Source of the DNA: Planctomycetota bacterium
Lineage (GTDB): Bacteria > Planctomycetota > UBA1135 > JADKAF01
Assembly (NCBI GenBank): GCA_016793245.1
Contig: JAEUHW010000012.1
Coordinates: 1-64,000, forward strand
Direction of reading: 5' to 3'
DNA: 64,000 bases
The notes under the pieces are model-generated. The model was given only the letters and a program-made list of their open reading frames with translations, was not told the origin of the DNA and did not search any database. Shown here piece by piece: positions 19,766 to 28,169 of the stretch (the stretch's first letter is position 1; every line of letters starts with the position of its first letter). Both the position numbers and the translations under genes were made by a program.

Positions 19766-20216
19766 GGGGGCTCCCGAGCTGACGATGGAGGAAGGGAACA
19801 CCGAGCACACCGACCCACAGCGCACTACCGGCGAACGCGACGGCGAAGCCCGCAGGGGTCAGATCCGGAAGGAAGAAGCGCACGAGGACCGTGCCGGCGA
19901 CCAGGACCACGGCCTTCAGCGCGAAGCCGCGACCGAAGCTGCGCCAGACGCGCCGACCGTCCTCGGGGCCGCGTGCGCGCAAGAGCGCGGCGACCCACGA
20001 GCAGAACACGAACGCGCCGAGCACCAAGCCGACGCTGCCACCCAAGGCGGCTCCCGCGGCGTCGCGCGATCGGCCGAGCGGCCCCGCGAGGACGAACACC
20101 ACGATGGCCAGCACCGCGGCGCCGAAGAACACGGCCGAACCCGCAACGAGCGCGGCCCTCCGCAGCGGCGAGAGCCGCTGGAGGTCCAGCACGCGGGAGA
20201 CCGGTTCGCTGCTCAT
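19755..20216 (-). CDS. AtpI-like membrane protein
   Basis: Encodes 153 residues. The hydrophobicity pattern predicts four membrane helices (about 25-50, 60-85, 100-120, 125-145). Position between atpZ and atpB, with an 11-bp overlap into atpB, is that of the AtpI/ATP synthase I assembly factor, which helps c-ring assembly or Mg2+ supply in other bacteria. The sequence itself is weakly conserved, so the call rests on place and topology. The start is ATG 20216 (MSSEPVSR); the open frame before it is basic non-coding sequence. Confidence 0.65.
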   Translation of the reverse strand: MSSEPVSRVLDLQRLSPLRRAALVAGSAVFFGAAVLAIVVFVLAGPLGRSRDAAGAALGGSVGLVLGAFVFCSWVAALLRARGPEDGRRVWRSFGRGFALKAVVLVAGTVLVRFFLPDLTPAGFAVAFAGSALWVGVLGVPFLHRQLGSPRGL

Positions 20217-20435
20217 CACTGCGGAGTTGCGGGGCTCGTGGAGTTGCGGGGCGCGGGAAAACAACGCCGGGCGGCGCTCACTTCGAGGAGCCGTCCGGGG
20301 CCGTAAAGGGCGGAAGATGCTCGCAGACCGGAGCCTCGCGCGCCGTGCGGTCCTGCGTCGCATCACGCGAGCAGCGAGCGAGTGAGGTGCGAACGAGCGG
20401 CGAGCGAAGACACGTGAGCGGCGAGGCCGCGCGCA

Positions 20436-20825
20436 TCAGCTCTCCTCCGTTCGTCTCTCCTCTGTTCGTCGATCGCGAGCAGGCCCGTCGCTCGCGCTCG
20501 GCTCTCGTGCGGGAGAAGAGCCCAGCGGGCCCCTCGACGAAGGAGAACTTGCGGAGGAAGGGCCGGCGGAGCTCGGACCTGGCGGGGTCGAGTTTCGAAC
20601 CGAGCGGCGAGAAGGATCGTTGCGCGGAGAGAACTGGAAGACGAGGTGAATGAACCCACCCACCGCGCCGACGACGAGACCGACCAGCAGCAACCAGGGC
20701 TGCGTGCCGATCGCGCGGTCGACCAGATATCCCACGCCGCCGAGCACCAGCATCGTCCCCGCGAAGGTGAAGCCCGCGGTGGCGTAGTTCGCCGCGTCCC
20801 GGGTCTCCGTCCTGTTCGAGGCCAT
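20436..20825 (-). CDS. atpZ: AtpZ/AtpI family ATP synthase accessory protein
   Basis: Encodes 129 residues. The hydrophobic half matches the AtpZ family pattern: GGVGYLVDRAIG followed by a second helix with GLVVGAVGGFIHLVF. Two membrane helices are predicted (about 15-37 and 43-65). The C-terminal half is Ser/Pro/Arg-rich and probably disordered; its last residues come from a 15-bp tandem repeat (RRTEERRTEE). It is the first gene of the operon, about 55 nt after the predicted transcription start. In relatives such genes aid Fo assembly or Mg2+/Ca2+ handling. Confidence 0.75.
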   Translation of the reverse strand: MASNRTETRDAANYATAGFTFAGTMLVLGGVGYLVDRAIGTQPWLLLVGLVVGAVGGFIHLVFQFSPRNDPSRRSVRNSTPPGPSSAGPSSASSPSSRGPLGSSPAREPSASDGPARDRRTEERRTEES

Positions 20826-20886
20826 CGCTGCACTCGCCGACGCTCCCGTGATCGCGAGGATCCCGGACGCGATTTGGAAGGCCGGG

Positions 20887-20914
20887 ATTCTAGGGAAGGC
20901 ATCGCGCCCTGCAA
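20887..20914 (-). promoter_or_regulatory. Predicted sigma70-type promoter of the atp operon
   Basis: Minus strand: -35 TTGCAG (20914-20909), a 16-bp spacer and -10 TAGAAT (20892-20887). It lies in the 209-bp divergent region between atpZ and hslU, with a leader of about 55 nt before atpZ. The -10 box matches the consensus at five of six positions. Confidence 0.6.
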
Positions 20915-21034
20915 TGCCGCCCGGGATTATTTTGAGCCTCCGCCGCCGCCGCGACGATGATGCGCCGACGGCGTCGCGAACGCGCGTCCAGCCCTCCTCC
21001 CTCTCCGTCCCGCAGCCCTTCCGCACGAGAGCGC

Positions 21035-22435
21035 ATGACCTCTCCCGCCGACCTGTCCGAGCTCACCCCACCCCAGATCGTCGCCTATCTCGATCGCTTC
21101 ATCGTCGGCCAGGCGCGCGCAAAGCGCGCGGTGGCCGTCGCGATGCGCAATCGCTGGCGCCGCCAGCGCTTGGCGAAGGAAGCGCAGAAGGAGATCTATC
21201 CCAAGAACATCATCCTGATCGGCCCCACGGGCGTCGGTAAGACCGAGATCGCACGCCGCATGGCGAGCCTGCAGAAGGCCCCGTTCCTGAAGGTCGAAGC
21301 CTCGAAGTACTCGCAGGTCGGCTATCACGGACGCGACGTCGAGACGATGGTGCGCGACCTGCTCGAGGTCGGGATCGACATCGTGCGCCAAGAGAAGATG
21401 CTGGAGGTCGAGACCGCCGCGCGCGATCACGCGCATGCGCAGATCGCGGAGGCGCTGCTGCGCAAGATGGGGCCGACCGCCGAAGAAGACCTGCCCGCGT
21501 TCACGCCGTTCGGCACCGCCGGCATCCTCGCGCCGAGCGCCGCTCGTCCTCCGGCAGGCGATACGCGGCGCCAGGAGATCCGCGCGCGCCTCGACAAAGG
21601 CGAGCTCGAAGAAGAGATGGTGTCGATCCGCGTCACCGACAACGTCGGCCCCGGTATGGAGATGTTCAGCGGACAGGGGCCCGAGTACGTCGGCTTCGAC
21701 GCGAACTTCCTCGCCAAGCTGCGCGGCATGCCGACGCCGATGCGCGACGCGAACGTGACCGTGAGCTCCGCGCGGAAGCTCTTGATGCGCGAAGAGGCCG
21801 AGAAGCTCTTCGACCGCGAAGCGATGATCCGCGACGCGATCGAGCGCACCGAGCAGCGCGGCATCCTCTTCATCGACGAGATCGACAAGATCGCGGGTCG
21901 CTCGCGCGACGGCGGACCGGACGTCTCGCGCGAAGGCGTGCAGCGCGACCTCCTGCCCGTCGTCGAGGGCTGCTCGGTCTACACGCGGCACGGCAACGTG
22001 AACACCGACCACGTGCTCTTCATCGCCGCCGGAGCCTTCCACATCAGCTCCCCCGACGACCTGATCCCCGAGATCCAGGGCCGCTTCCCGATCCGGGTAC
22101 AGCTCGATTCCCTCGGGCGCGATGAGTTCGTCCGCATCCTCACGGAGCCGCGCGACTCGCTGACCAAGCAGTACCAGCGGCTGCTCTCCACCGACGGCGT
22201 GGAGCTCGATTTCCGCCTGGACGGATTGGAGGAGGTGGCCCTCCTGGCCGATCGCGCGAACGTCGTCCTCGGGGACATCGGCGCCCGGCGCCTGCATGGG
22301 GTCCTCGAGCGCTTGCTGGAAGGGATTTCCTACGAAGCCCCGGAGCAGAAGCGCGGGCGCATCGCGATCGACAAGGCCTATGTGCGACAGGCGCTCGCCG
22401 ACTTCGTGCAGGAGCTCGACGTGACCAAGCGCTGA
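21035..22435 (+). CDS. hslU: HslU-type AAA+ ATPase (no hslV nearby, C-terminal tail differs)
   Basis: Encodes 466 residues. HslU normally unfolds proteins and feeds them to the HslV peptidase. Walker A GPTGVGKT is at 63-70, Walker B ILFIDEIDKI at about 277-286, and the inserted I-domain lies between. Two oddities stand out. The pore loop, usually GYVG, reads GYHG (96-99). The C terminus ends ELDVTKR, whereas HslU usually ends in residues like DLSRFIL that dock into HslV. No hslV lies beside it, although the two are normally adjacent. The start ATG 21035 was chosen at the onset of homology (LTPPQIVAYLDRFIVGQ). Confidence 0.92.
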   Translation: MTSPADLSELTPPQIVAYLDRFIVGQARAKRAVAVAMRNRWRRQRLAKEAQKEIYPKNIILIGPTGVGKTEIARRMASLQKAPFLKVEASKYSQVGYHGRDVETMVRDLLEVGIDIVRQEKMLEVETAARDHAHAQIAEALLRKMGPTAEEDLPAFTPFGTAGILAPSAARPPAGDTRRQEIRARLDKGELEEEMVSIRVTDNVGPGMEMFSGQGPEYVGFDANFLAKLRGMPTPMRDANVTVSSARKLLMREEAEKLFDREAMIRDAIERTEQRGILFIDEIDKIAGRSRDGGPDVSREGVQRDLLPVVEGCSVYTRHGNVNTDHVLFIAAGAFHISSPDDLIPEIQGRFPIRVQLDSLGRDEFVRILTEPRDSLTKQYQRLLSTDGVELDFRLDGLEEVALLADRANVVLGDIGARRLHGVLERLLEGISYEAPEQKRGRIAIDKAYVRQALADFVQELDVTKR

Positions 22436-22445
22436 GAGGGGCGAG

Positions 22446-22469
22446 GACCGCGGGCTCCCGCCCGCGGTC
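22446..22469 (+). terminator. Hairpin after hslU
   Basis: A perfect 9-bp GC stem, GACCGCGGG at 22446-22454 and CCCGCGGTC at 22461-22469, with a 6-nt loop, 10 bp after the hslU stop. No T-tract follows. It is probably a terminator or a 3'-end stabiliser. Confidence 0.55.
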
Positions 22470-22650
22470 GCCTCCGCCTGCGCACCGGAATGCAGGAAAG
22501 GCGGAACCGGAAGGGCGAGCGCGACTATCACTGGCCATCCCGCCGGAGACGCGCCGCGCGGCGCAGGCTCGGTTTGCGGAGTTCCCGCACCGTTGCCTCG
22601 CAGCGCCGCGCGGTTCATCCTCTATCCGGGATCCAGGAACCCCCTACCGG

Positions 22651-23454
22651 ATGAGCACCCCTTCCCGTTTCTTCGCGCGCTTCTCCCCCGAGGAGCGCGG
22701 GCGCATGTCGCGCGAAGAGATTCGCGCGATCCGCCGCGCCCAGAAGGGCGACCGGGAGGCCGTGCAGTTCCTGATCGAGACCCACCAGCGGCAGATCCTC
22801 GGAACGCTGTACCGCTTGCTCGGCCCGCGCTTCGCCGACGAGCTCGAGGACTACGCGCAAGACCTCTATCTGCGGATCTTCCGCGCGCTGGCGCGCTTCG
22901 ACTTCGATCGCCGCACGCGCTTCAGCACCTGGATCTACACCTTCACGAAGAACTACTGCTTCGATGTGCTGAAGAAGCGCCGGCTCGACGTGGTCTCGCT
23001 CTCCGCTCCCACCGGAGGGGATCGCGAGACCTCGCCGCTCGACCTCCCCGCGCCGACCGCGGGCCCGGGAGCGGGCCTGGACCGCAGCGAGCTCGCCGCC
23101 TGTCTCGCCCACGCCGTGGAGCAGCTCCCCGAAGAGCAGCGCGTGGTCTTCGTGCTGCGCGAATACGAGGAGCTCAACTATCCCGACATCGCCGCGGTGC
23201 TCGACGTCTCGGAGGGCACGGTGAAGTCCCGCCTCTATCGCGCGAAGGAGACCCTGCGCGTGCGCTTGGGGCCGTATCTCCGCGAAGGTTCGACCACGGG
23301 CCTCGATGGATGGGACGGCGGAGCCGCCGCGAGCGCTCCGCGTGCTCCCTCGGCGGACCCGCGCGACGCGGAGGGGCCGCGTTCCTCGCGGACGAAGTCC
23401 TCCGACGACGATTCCCTCTTCGGTTGGGCTCTGCGAAAGGTGCTGGCGTCATGA
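22651..23454 (+). CDS. ECF-type RNA polymerase sigma factor
   Basis: Encodes 267 residues. Region 2 (about 45-110: YAQDLYLRIFRALARF, TRFSTWIYTFTKNY) and region 4 (about 160-205: LPEEQRVVFVLREYEELNYP, SEGTVKSRLYRAKETL) are clear. A Ser/Asp-rich tail of about 55 residues follows region 4, longer than usual. The stop overlaps the next gene's start (ATGA, 23451-23454), coupling it to the putative anti-sigma factor. Together with the third gene it forms a tightly packed regulatory unit. The target regulon is unknown. Confidence 0.93.
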   Translation: MSTPSRFFARFSPEERGRMSREEIRAIRRAQKGDREAVQFLIETHQRQILGTLYRLLGPRFADELEDYAQDLYLRIFRALARFDFDRRTRFSTWIYTFTKNYCFDVLKKRRLDVVSLSAPTGGDRETSPLDLPAPTAGPGAGLDRSELAACLAHAVEQLPEEQRVVFVLREYEELNYPDIAAVLDVSEGTVKSRLYRAKETLRVRLGPYLREGSTTGLDGWDGGAAASAPRAPSADPRDAEGPRSSRTKSSDDDSLFGWALRKVLAS

Positions 23455-24290
23455 CGATCGACGACGGCACGCCCGCCGACGACACCCCCGTCGAGACCAG
23501 CGCCGGCGACGCCGTTCGCGGCGCAGCGCCCTCGGCCAGCGAGGTCGGCACGAGCTCGCCTCGCGACGAGGCGCAGTTCGGAGAGCCGCCGGCGCCATCC
23601 GAGGCGGCGGCGCGCATCGAGCTCCGCGCGCTCGACGAGGCCGATCGCATGTGGTCGGCACTCGAAGGCGACCTCGCAGCGGACGAGCTCGCGCGCTTCG
23701 AGGACCGCGTCGCGCGCGACGCGGCCTTGCGTCGCCGCGTTCGCGAAGCACGGGCGCTGGACCGCATCCTCCCGCTCTACGCAGCTCCGGACGTGCGTCC
23801 GGACTTCGCCCGGCGAACGCTCGCGCACCTGGAAGCCGAAGGTGTCCTCCAGTCCGCTTGGTACGCGCGACGCATTAGCCTGCCGCTGCCCCTCGCCGCA
23901 GCCTTGCTGCTCGCGGCGAGTCTGCTCGCGGCTTGGTTCCTCACGCGCGGGGACCGCGGCGAGGCTCGGGCGAGAACCGAGCTCTCGCTCGACGCGGGCA
24001 CACCCGAGCGCCGCATCGATCCCGCGCCGGAGGAGAAGCCCTCTCGTCGAAGCTTCGGCCCCCGCATCGTGATCGGCGCCGCCGGCAGTGCGGCGGCCTT
24101 CTTCGACATCGAGGCCGAGGACGAGCTCTTCCCGATCGAGGCCTCGCCGATCGATGCACCTTCGACCGGAGCCGCGTCGGAGACGAGCGAGACGATCGGC
24201 AGCGGTTCGGGCGAGAACGCTCCGCAGGCTGGTCGAGACGCGCGCGAAAGCGCACCCGCGAAGACGAGCGACGGAGAGCGCGATCGATGA
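23451..24290 (+). CDS. Putative membrane anti-sigma factor
   Basis: Encodes 279 residues. The N-terminal half is cytosolic and acidic, with a helical segment resembling anti-sigma domains (EADRMWSALEGDLAADELAR, then FEDRVARDAALRRRVREA). One membrane helix follows (LPLPLAAALLLAASLLAAWF, about 142-161), then an extracytoplasmic tail rich in Glu, Ser and Thr. No zinc-binding HxxxCxxC motif is present. The role is inferred from overlap with the upstream ECF sigma gene and from topology. Its stop overlaps the next start (ATGA, 24287-24290). Confidence 0.75.
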   Translation: MTIDDGTPADDTPVETSAGDAVRGAAPSASEVGTSSPRDEAQFGEPPAPSEAAARIELRALDEADRMWSALEGDLAADELARFEDRVARDAALRRRVREARALDRILPLYAAPDVRPDFARRTLAHLEAEGVLQSAWYARRISLPLPLAAALLLAASLLAAWFLTRGDRGEARARTELSLDAGTPERRIDPAPEEKPSRRSFGPRIVIGAAGSAAAFFDIEAEDELFPIEASPIDAPSTGAASETSETIGSGSGENAPQAGRDARESAPAKTSDGERDR

Positions 24291-25939
24291 GGATCCCGCG
24301 CTCCGTATCCCGCGTCCGGCTCGCGTGGGTCGCCGCCGCCGTCCTGCACTCCGCGAGCGCGCTCCCCGCACTGGCGGACGATCGCGGCGGCCTGCGGCAG
24401 CGCGCGCTCTCCCCCGCCGAGCTCGCGCGCGTCACCGAGTTCCTCGCGGAACACGACCGCTCGCTCGTCGGCGACGACGTCCAGGCGCTGCTCGAACGCT
24501 ACGACCTCGGCGCGCACGAGAGCGCGAGGGCCTGGAGGGATCAGGTGAGCGGTCGCGCCACCGGCGCGCGCTCGAGCGTGGCGCAAGGATGGCGCATCCG
24601 CGATCGCATCTGCGTCGTCGCGCGCACGGCCTACGAAGTCGCGGCCTCGCGAGCGACGCAGGGCCTGCGCCAAGAGCGCATCGACCACCGCATCCTGCTC
24701 CTGCGCGACGAGGGCCAGAGCTTCCGCGTCGTCAAGCTCTCGAACGTGCGCGTCTCGGCGGGCGCGAGCGAGACGGAGGATCCGCGCGAGCTCTCCTGCG
24801 AAGCCTGCAACTTCCACGTCGAGGCCGCGCCCGACTGGTTCGTGATCCACCATCACGCCGTCGGCGGTGCGCTGACGGAGAAGGCGAGTCTCCATCACGC
24901 CTCGGGTCAGGCCACGCTGGAGATCGAGATCCTGGAGCTCCCGGAAGGCGCGGATCCCCGCGAGAGCCTGGAGCTCGATCACGAGCTCTCGCTCGCGCTG
25001 GCCGGGGTCTCCGAGCAGCGCGTGAAGCGCATCGACGCCTCGGCGATCCCGCCCGATCTCGGCGGGCTCCCGGGTTATCGCCTCCAAGTGACGATGCCTC
25101 GCGCGGGCGGCGGTGAAGAGTACGTCGCGCGCTGCTATCGCGCGCGCGGCGACGTGCTGTACACGATGACCGCCTACGGCGATGCCGCGGCCTGGGACCG
25201 CGAGCCAGGGCTGCTCGAGGACGTCGAAGCGATGTTCGATTCCTTCGAGCTCCTCCAGCAAGACCTCGGGCCGGAGGAACAGCGTCGGCGCATGCTCGCG
25301 CGGCATCAGCCCGGCTTCGCGATGGACGGGAACCGCTTCCGCGACACGTCCACGGGGCTCTCCTTCGTTGGTCCTGAGGGTTGGTCCCTGCGGCCGCTCG
25401 CGTGCGGGCGCGTGCGCTGGGCGCCTCACGATGGCGAGCACGGTCGCGACCGCGAGGGCCGGCCCCCGCACCGAGACGGGAAGCCGCCCCACGGCGAGCC
25501 GCCGCACCCGAATCCGCGACCAAACGCCCCGCTTCACGGCGCTCCCCATCACGGCGCGTCGCGCGACGCCGAAGCTCCCTGGGTGGAAGTGACCTGGCTC
25601 TCCTCCGAGAACGGCTGGAACGACCGCGTGCCGGGGTTGATGCGCAGCTTCGAGAAGACCTTCGACAGCTTCCCCGAGGTGCGCCGCGGTTCCGTGCGCC
25701 TCTTGGATCGCGCCCACAAGCGCCCCGCGCAAGTCGCCGACCAGATCCTCGTCACCGAGCTCTTCACCGCGGATTACGCCTACGCCAACCCGAAGGGCTC
25801 GAAGCGCCGCACGAGGATGGCCTACATCCCCTGCGGCAAGCTGATGTTCGTGGTTCGCGCGGACGCCGGCGAAGAGGACTTCCTGCGGCTCGAGTCGTCG
25901 TTCGAGAAGGCCCTGGCCAGCTTCTCGCTGCGCGGTTGA
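24287..25939 (+). CDS. Secreted protein of unknown function with His-rich segment
   Basis: Encodes 550 residues. A Sec-type signal peptide ends about residue 28 (AVLHSASALPALA). Two regions of similar flavour, about 150-330 and 370-545, are separated by a linker of about 45 residues very rich in His, Pro and Gly (HHGAS, PPHGEPPHP), suggesting metal binding or a flexible spacer. I recognise no family. ATGA overlap with the anti-sigma gene makes it the third gene of the sigma operon, so it is probably the sensor, the effector or a regulated partner in the envelope. Confidence 0.75.
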   Translation: MRIPRSVSRVRLAWVAAAVLHSASALPALADDRGGLRQRALSPAELARVTEFLAEHDRSLVGDDVQALLERYDLGAHESARAWRDQVSGRATGARSSVAQGWRIRDRICVVARTAYEVAASRATQGLRQERIDHRILLLRDEGQSFRVVKLSNVRVSAGASETEDPRELSCEACNFHVEAAPDWFVIHHHAVGGALTEKASLHHASGQATLEIEILELPEGADPRESLELDHELSLALAGVSEQRVKRIDASAIPPDLGGLPGYRLQVTMPRAGGGEEYVARCYRARGDVLYTMTAYGDAAAWDREPGLLEDVEAMFDSFELLQQDLGPEEQRRRMLARHQPGFAMDGNRFRDTSTGLSFVGPEGWSLRPLACGRVRWAPHDGEHGRDREGRPPHRDGKPPHGEPPHPNPRPNAPLHGAPHHGASRDAEAPWVEVTWLSSENGWNDRVPGLMRSFEKTFDSFPEVRRGSVRLLDRAHKRPAQVADQILVTELFTADYAYANPKGSKRRTRMAYIPCGKLMFVVRADAGEEDFLRLESSFEKALASFSLRG

Positions 25940-26084
25940 GACCCGCACGGGCGCTCCTTCCGCCACCGCGCGACTCGCGCGCGAACCGGTCTCCCGCTAT
26001 CCTCTCCGCCTCGTTTCGCGGCGGCACGGGCACGACGCCCGGCGTGCGCCGCGGCGATGCAACCGAGAACGCGAGCACCCCGCC

Positions 26085-26555
26085 ATGGCCATGGAACGTA
26101 CTCTGATCCTGCTCAAACCCGACGCCGTGCAGCGCTTCCTCGTCGGCGCGCTGATCTCGCGCTTCGAGACGAAGGGCCTGAAGCTCGTCGGCATGAAGTT
26201 CATGCGCATGAGCCCCGAGCTCGCCGACAAGCACTACGAGGCGCACCGCGCGAAGCCCTTCTTCGCGGGCCTGAAGCGCTTCATGACCTCGTCGCCCATC
26301 GTCGCGATGGTGCTCGAAGGCCGCAGCGCGATCGCCGTCTGCCGCAAGATGATGGGCGCCACCTTCGGCAGCAACGCCGAGCCCGGCACGCTGCGCGGCG
26401 ACTACGGCATCTCGAACTCCTACAACCTCGTGCACGGCTCCGACAGCCCCGAGGCCGCGCAGAAGGAGATCGCGCTCTACTTCCGCACCGAGGAGCTCCT
26501 CGAGTGGAAGCCGGCGAACTTGGAGTGGATCTACGACGCCGGGGAAGAACTCTGA
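26085..26555 (+). CDS. ndk: Nucleoside diphosphate kinase
   Basis: Encodes 156 residues. Balances NTP pools by transferring the gamma phosphate through a phospho-histidine. The catalytic His is H117 in NLVHGSD, and the N terminus (ERTLILLKPDAVQR) is canonical. The protein is slightly longer than the common ~140 residues. A TATCCT box at 25998-26003 upstream could be a -10 element, but no -35 is clear. The last bases overlap the likely start of the following NFACT gene. Confidence 0.97.
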   Translation: MAMERTLILLKPDAVQRFLVGALISRFETKGLKLVGMKFMRMSPELADKHYEAHRAKPFFAGLKRFMTSSPIVAMVLEGRSAIAVCRKMMGATFGSNAEPGTLRGDYGISNSYNLVHGSDSPEAAQKEIALYFRTEELLEWKPANLEWIYDAGEEL

Positions 26556-28081
26556 GCCGGAGCGCGGCAGCTCGGCTCTCGCCCGCGCGACTCGAGGCGC
26601 TGGTAGCGGCTTGCAAGCCGCTCTTCCTCGGTCGTGCGGTGCGCGACGTGGCCGGAGTTCCCGACCACGATCTCGTGCTCTTCTTCGAGCGCCAGCGGGG
26701 CGAGGACATCCCCGCGGCGCTCTTGTTGTCTCTGCATCCGCGCTACGCGCGGATATTGCCCGTCGCGCGGCGCTATCGCGCGCTCGAGTTCCGCGAGTCG
26801 TCTTTCGTCGGCGTGCTGCGGCGCGCCCTGGTCGGCGCGCGACTCGAGCATCTGGAAGCCCGGCGCGGCGACCGCGCGGTCGATCTGCGCTTCGCGGGCT
26901 GCTGCGGTCCCGAAGCCCTCGTGCTCGACTTGCACCTCGAGCTCTACGGCGCGCACGCCAACGCCTTCTTGTGCTCGCGCCCGGGCACGGTGCGGAACCT
27001 GCTCCATCCCGATCGCCGCCGCGGCCGCGCGCTGCCGCCCGGGACGCGCTACGAGCCCGAGGCGAGCACGGCCTTCGACGATCCGGCGGCGTTCGACGAG
27101 CCTCTCTCGCCCGCGCTCGATATCTTCGCTTGGGCGCGCGAGGCCTTGGAGACGCCCGCGGAGATCGAGCGCACGGAGCTCCTGCGCGGGCGCATCGCGC
27201 GCGAGCTCGGTCGTCGTCTGCAACGCGCGGAGCGGCGCCTCGCCGGCCTCGAGCTGCAAGCGCGCGCGGCCGAGCGCGCGGGCGAGCTCGCGCAACGCGC
27301 GGACTTGCTGAAGGCCGGGGCCCACGAGATCTCTCGCGGGGCGCGCGAGGCCTTCGTCACCGATTGGTATGGCGACCCCACGCAGAAGGTGCGGATCGAG
27401 CTCGATCCGCGCCTCGGACCGCACGAGAACGCGGAGCAGCTCTACAAGAAGAGCCGCCGCCTCCTCGACGCGCGCGCCGTGGCCGAGTCGGAGCGCGCGC
27501 GCGGAGAGCGCGAGCGGGACGCCCTGCGCTCGGCGCTCGCCGGCCTGGCGCTCCTCGAGGACCCCGGCGATGTGCTCGAGCGCGCCGAAGAGCTCCGTCG
27601 CGAGGGCTGGCTCAGCGCTCCACCTGCGCCTCCGCGGCGGCGCTCCGAGCCCACCGAGAGCCTGCCCTACCGCCGCTTCCAGTCCTTCGATGGCCGCGAG
27701 ATCCGCGTGGGCAGGAACGCGCGCGCCAACGATCGCCTCACCTTCGGCCTCTCGAGGGGCAATGACCTCTGGCTCCACGCCGCCAACTCCTCGGGCAGCC
27801 ACGTCGTGGTGCCCCTGGGCCGCGCCGAGGAAGTGCCGATGGAGACCCTGCACGATGCGGCCTGTCTCGCGCTGCACTTCTCGTCGTCGAAGGCCCTCGG
27901 CGGCGAGGTCCACGTCGCGCCGGTGAAGCACCTGCGGCGCTTGCGCGGCGGTTCCCCCGGGCAGGTCTCCATGCAGTCGCCCCGGACCCTCCATCTGCGC
28001 GCCGATCCCGAGCGTCTGAAGCGCCTGCTCCGCGGCGCGCGGGACAACGAGGACGAGGCCGCGGCGGTCGGCGACGCGTAG
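26552..28081 (+). CDS. NFACT family protein (RqcH/Tae2-like), start uncertain
   Basis: About 509 residues. NFACT proteins of the RqcH type bind stalled 50S subunits with peptidyl-tRNA and add Ala tails for rescue. The N-terminal NFACT-N domain (LLLSLHPRYARILP), central coiled coil (about 215-310) and C-terminal NFACT-R domain (GREIRVGRNARANDRLTF, DLWLHAANSSGSHVVV) are all visible. No ATG lies near the onset of homology. The best fit is CTG at 26552, with GGGGA 6 nt upstream, overlapping the ndk stop as CTGA; GTG at 26525 is an alternative. The frame stays open through ndk, so the start needs proof. Confidence 0.85.
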   Translation: MSRSAAARLSPARLEALVAACKPLFLGRAVRDVAGVPDHDLVLFFERQRGEDIPAALLLSLHPRYARILPVARRYRALEFRESSFVGVLRRALVGARLEHLEARRGDRAVDLRFAGCCGPEALVLDLHLELYGAHANAFLCSRPGTVRNLLHPDRRRGRALPPGTRYEPEASTAFDDPAAFDEPLSPALDIFAWAREALETPAEIERTELLRGRIARELGRRLQRAERRLAGLELQARAAERAGELAQRADLLKAGAHEISRGAREAFVTDWYGDPTQKVRIELDPRLGPHENAEQLYKKSRRLLDARAVAESERARGERERDALRSALAGLALLEDPGDVLERAEELRREGWLSAPPAPPRRRSEPTESLPYRRFQSFDGREIRVGRNARANDRLTFGLSRGNDLWLHAANSSGSHVVVPLGRAEEVPMETLHDAACLALHFSSSKALGGEVHVAPVKHLRRLRGGSPGQVSMQSPRTLHLRADPERLKRLLRGARDNEDEAAAVGDA

Positions 28082-28169
28082 GCGTTTCGACAAAGGCAGT
28101 AGCCGCGCTCCCGACTAGGGTTAGGATCCCCGCCCCCGCGGATCCGCTGCACCGAACCCGCCCGAGCTC

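Noticed and set aside
21035-22435. Reading the AAA+ gene as ClpX rather than HslU
   Set aside because: There is no N-terminal zinc-binding domain, and the long I-domain insertion with the IVGQARAKRAVAVAMRNRWRR-type N terminus (seen in parts) is specific to HslU.
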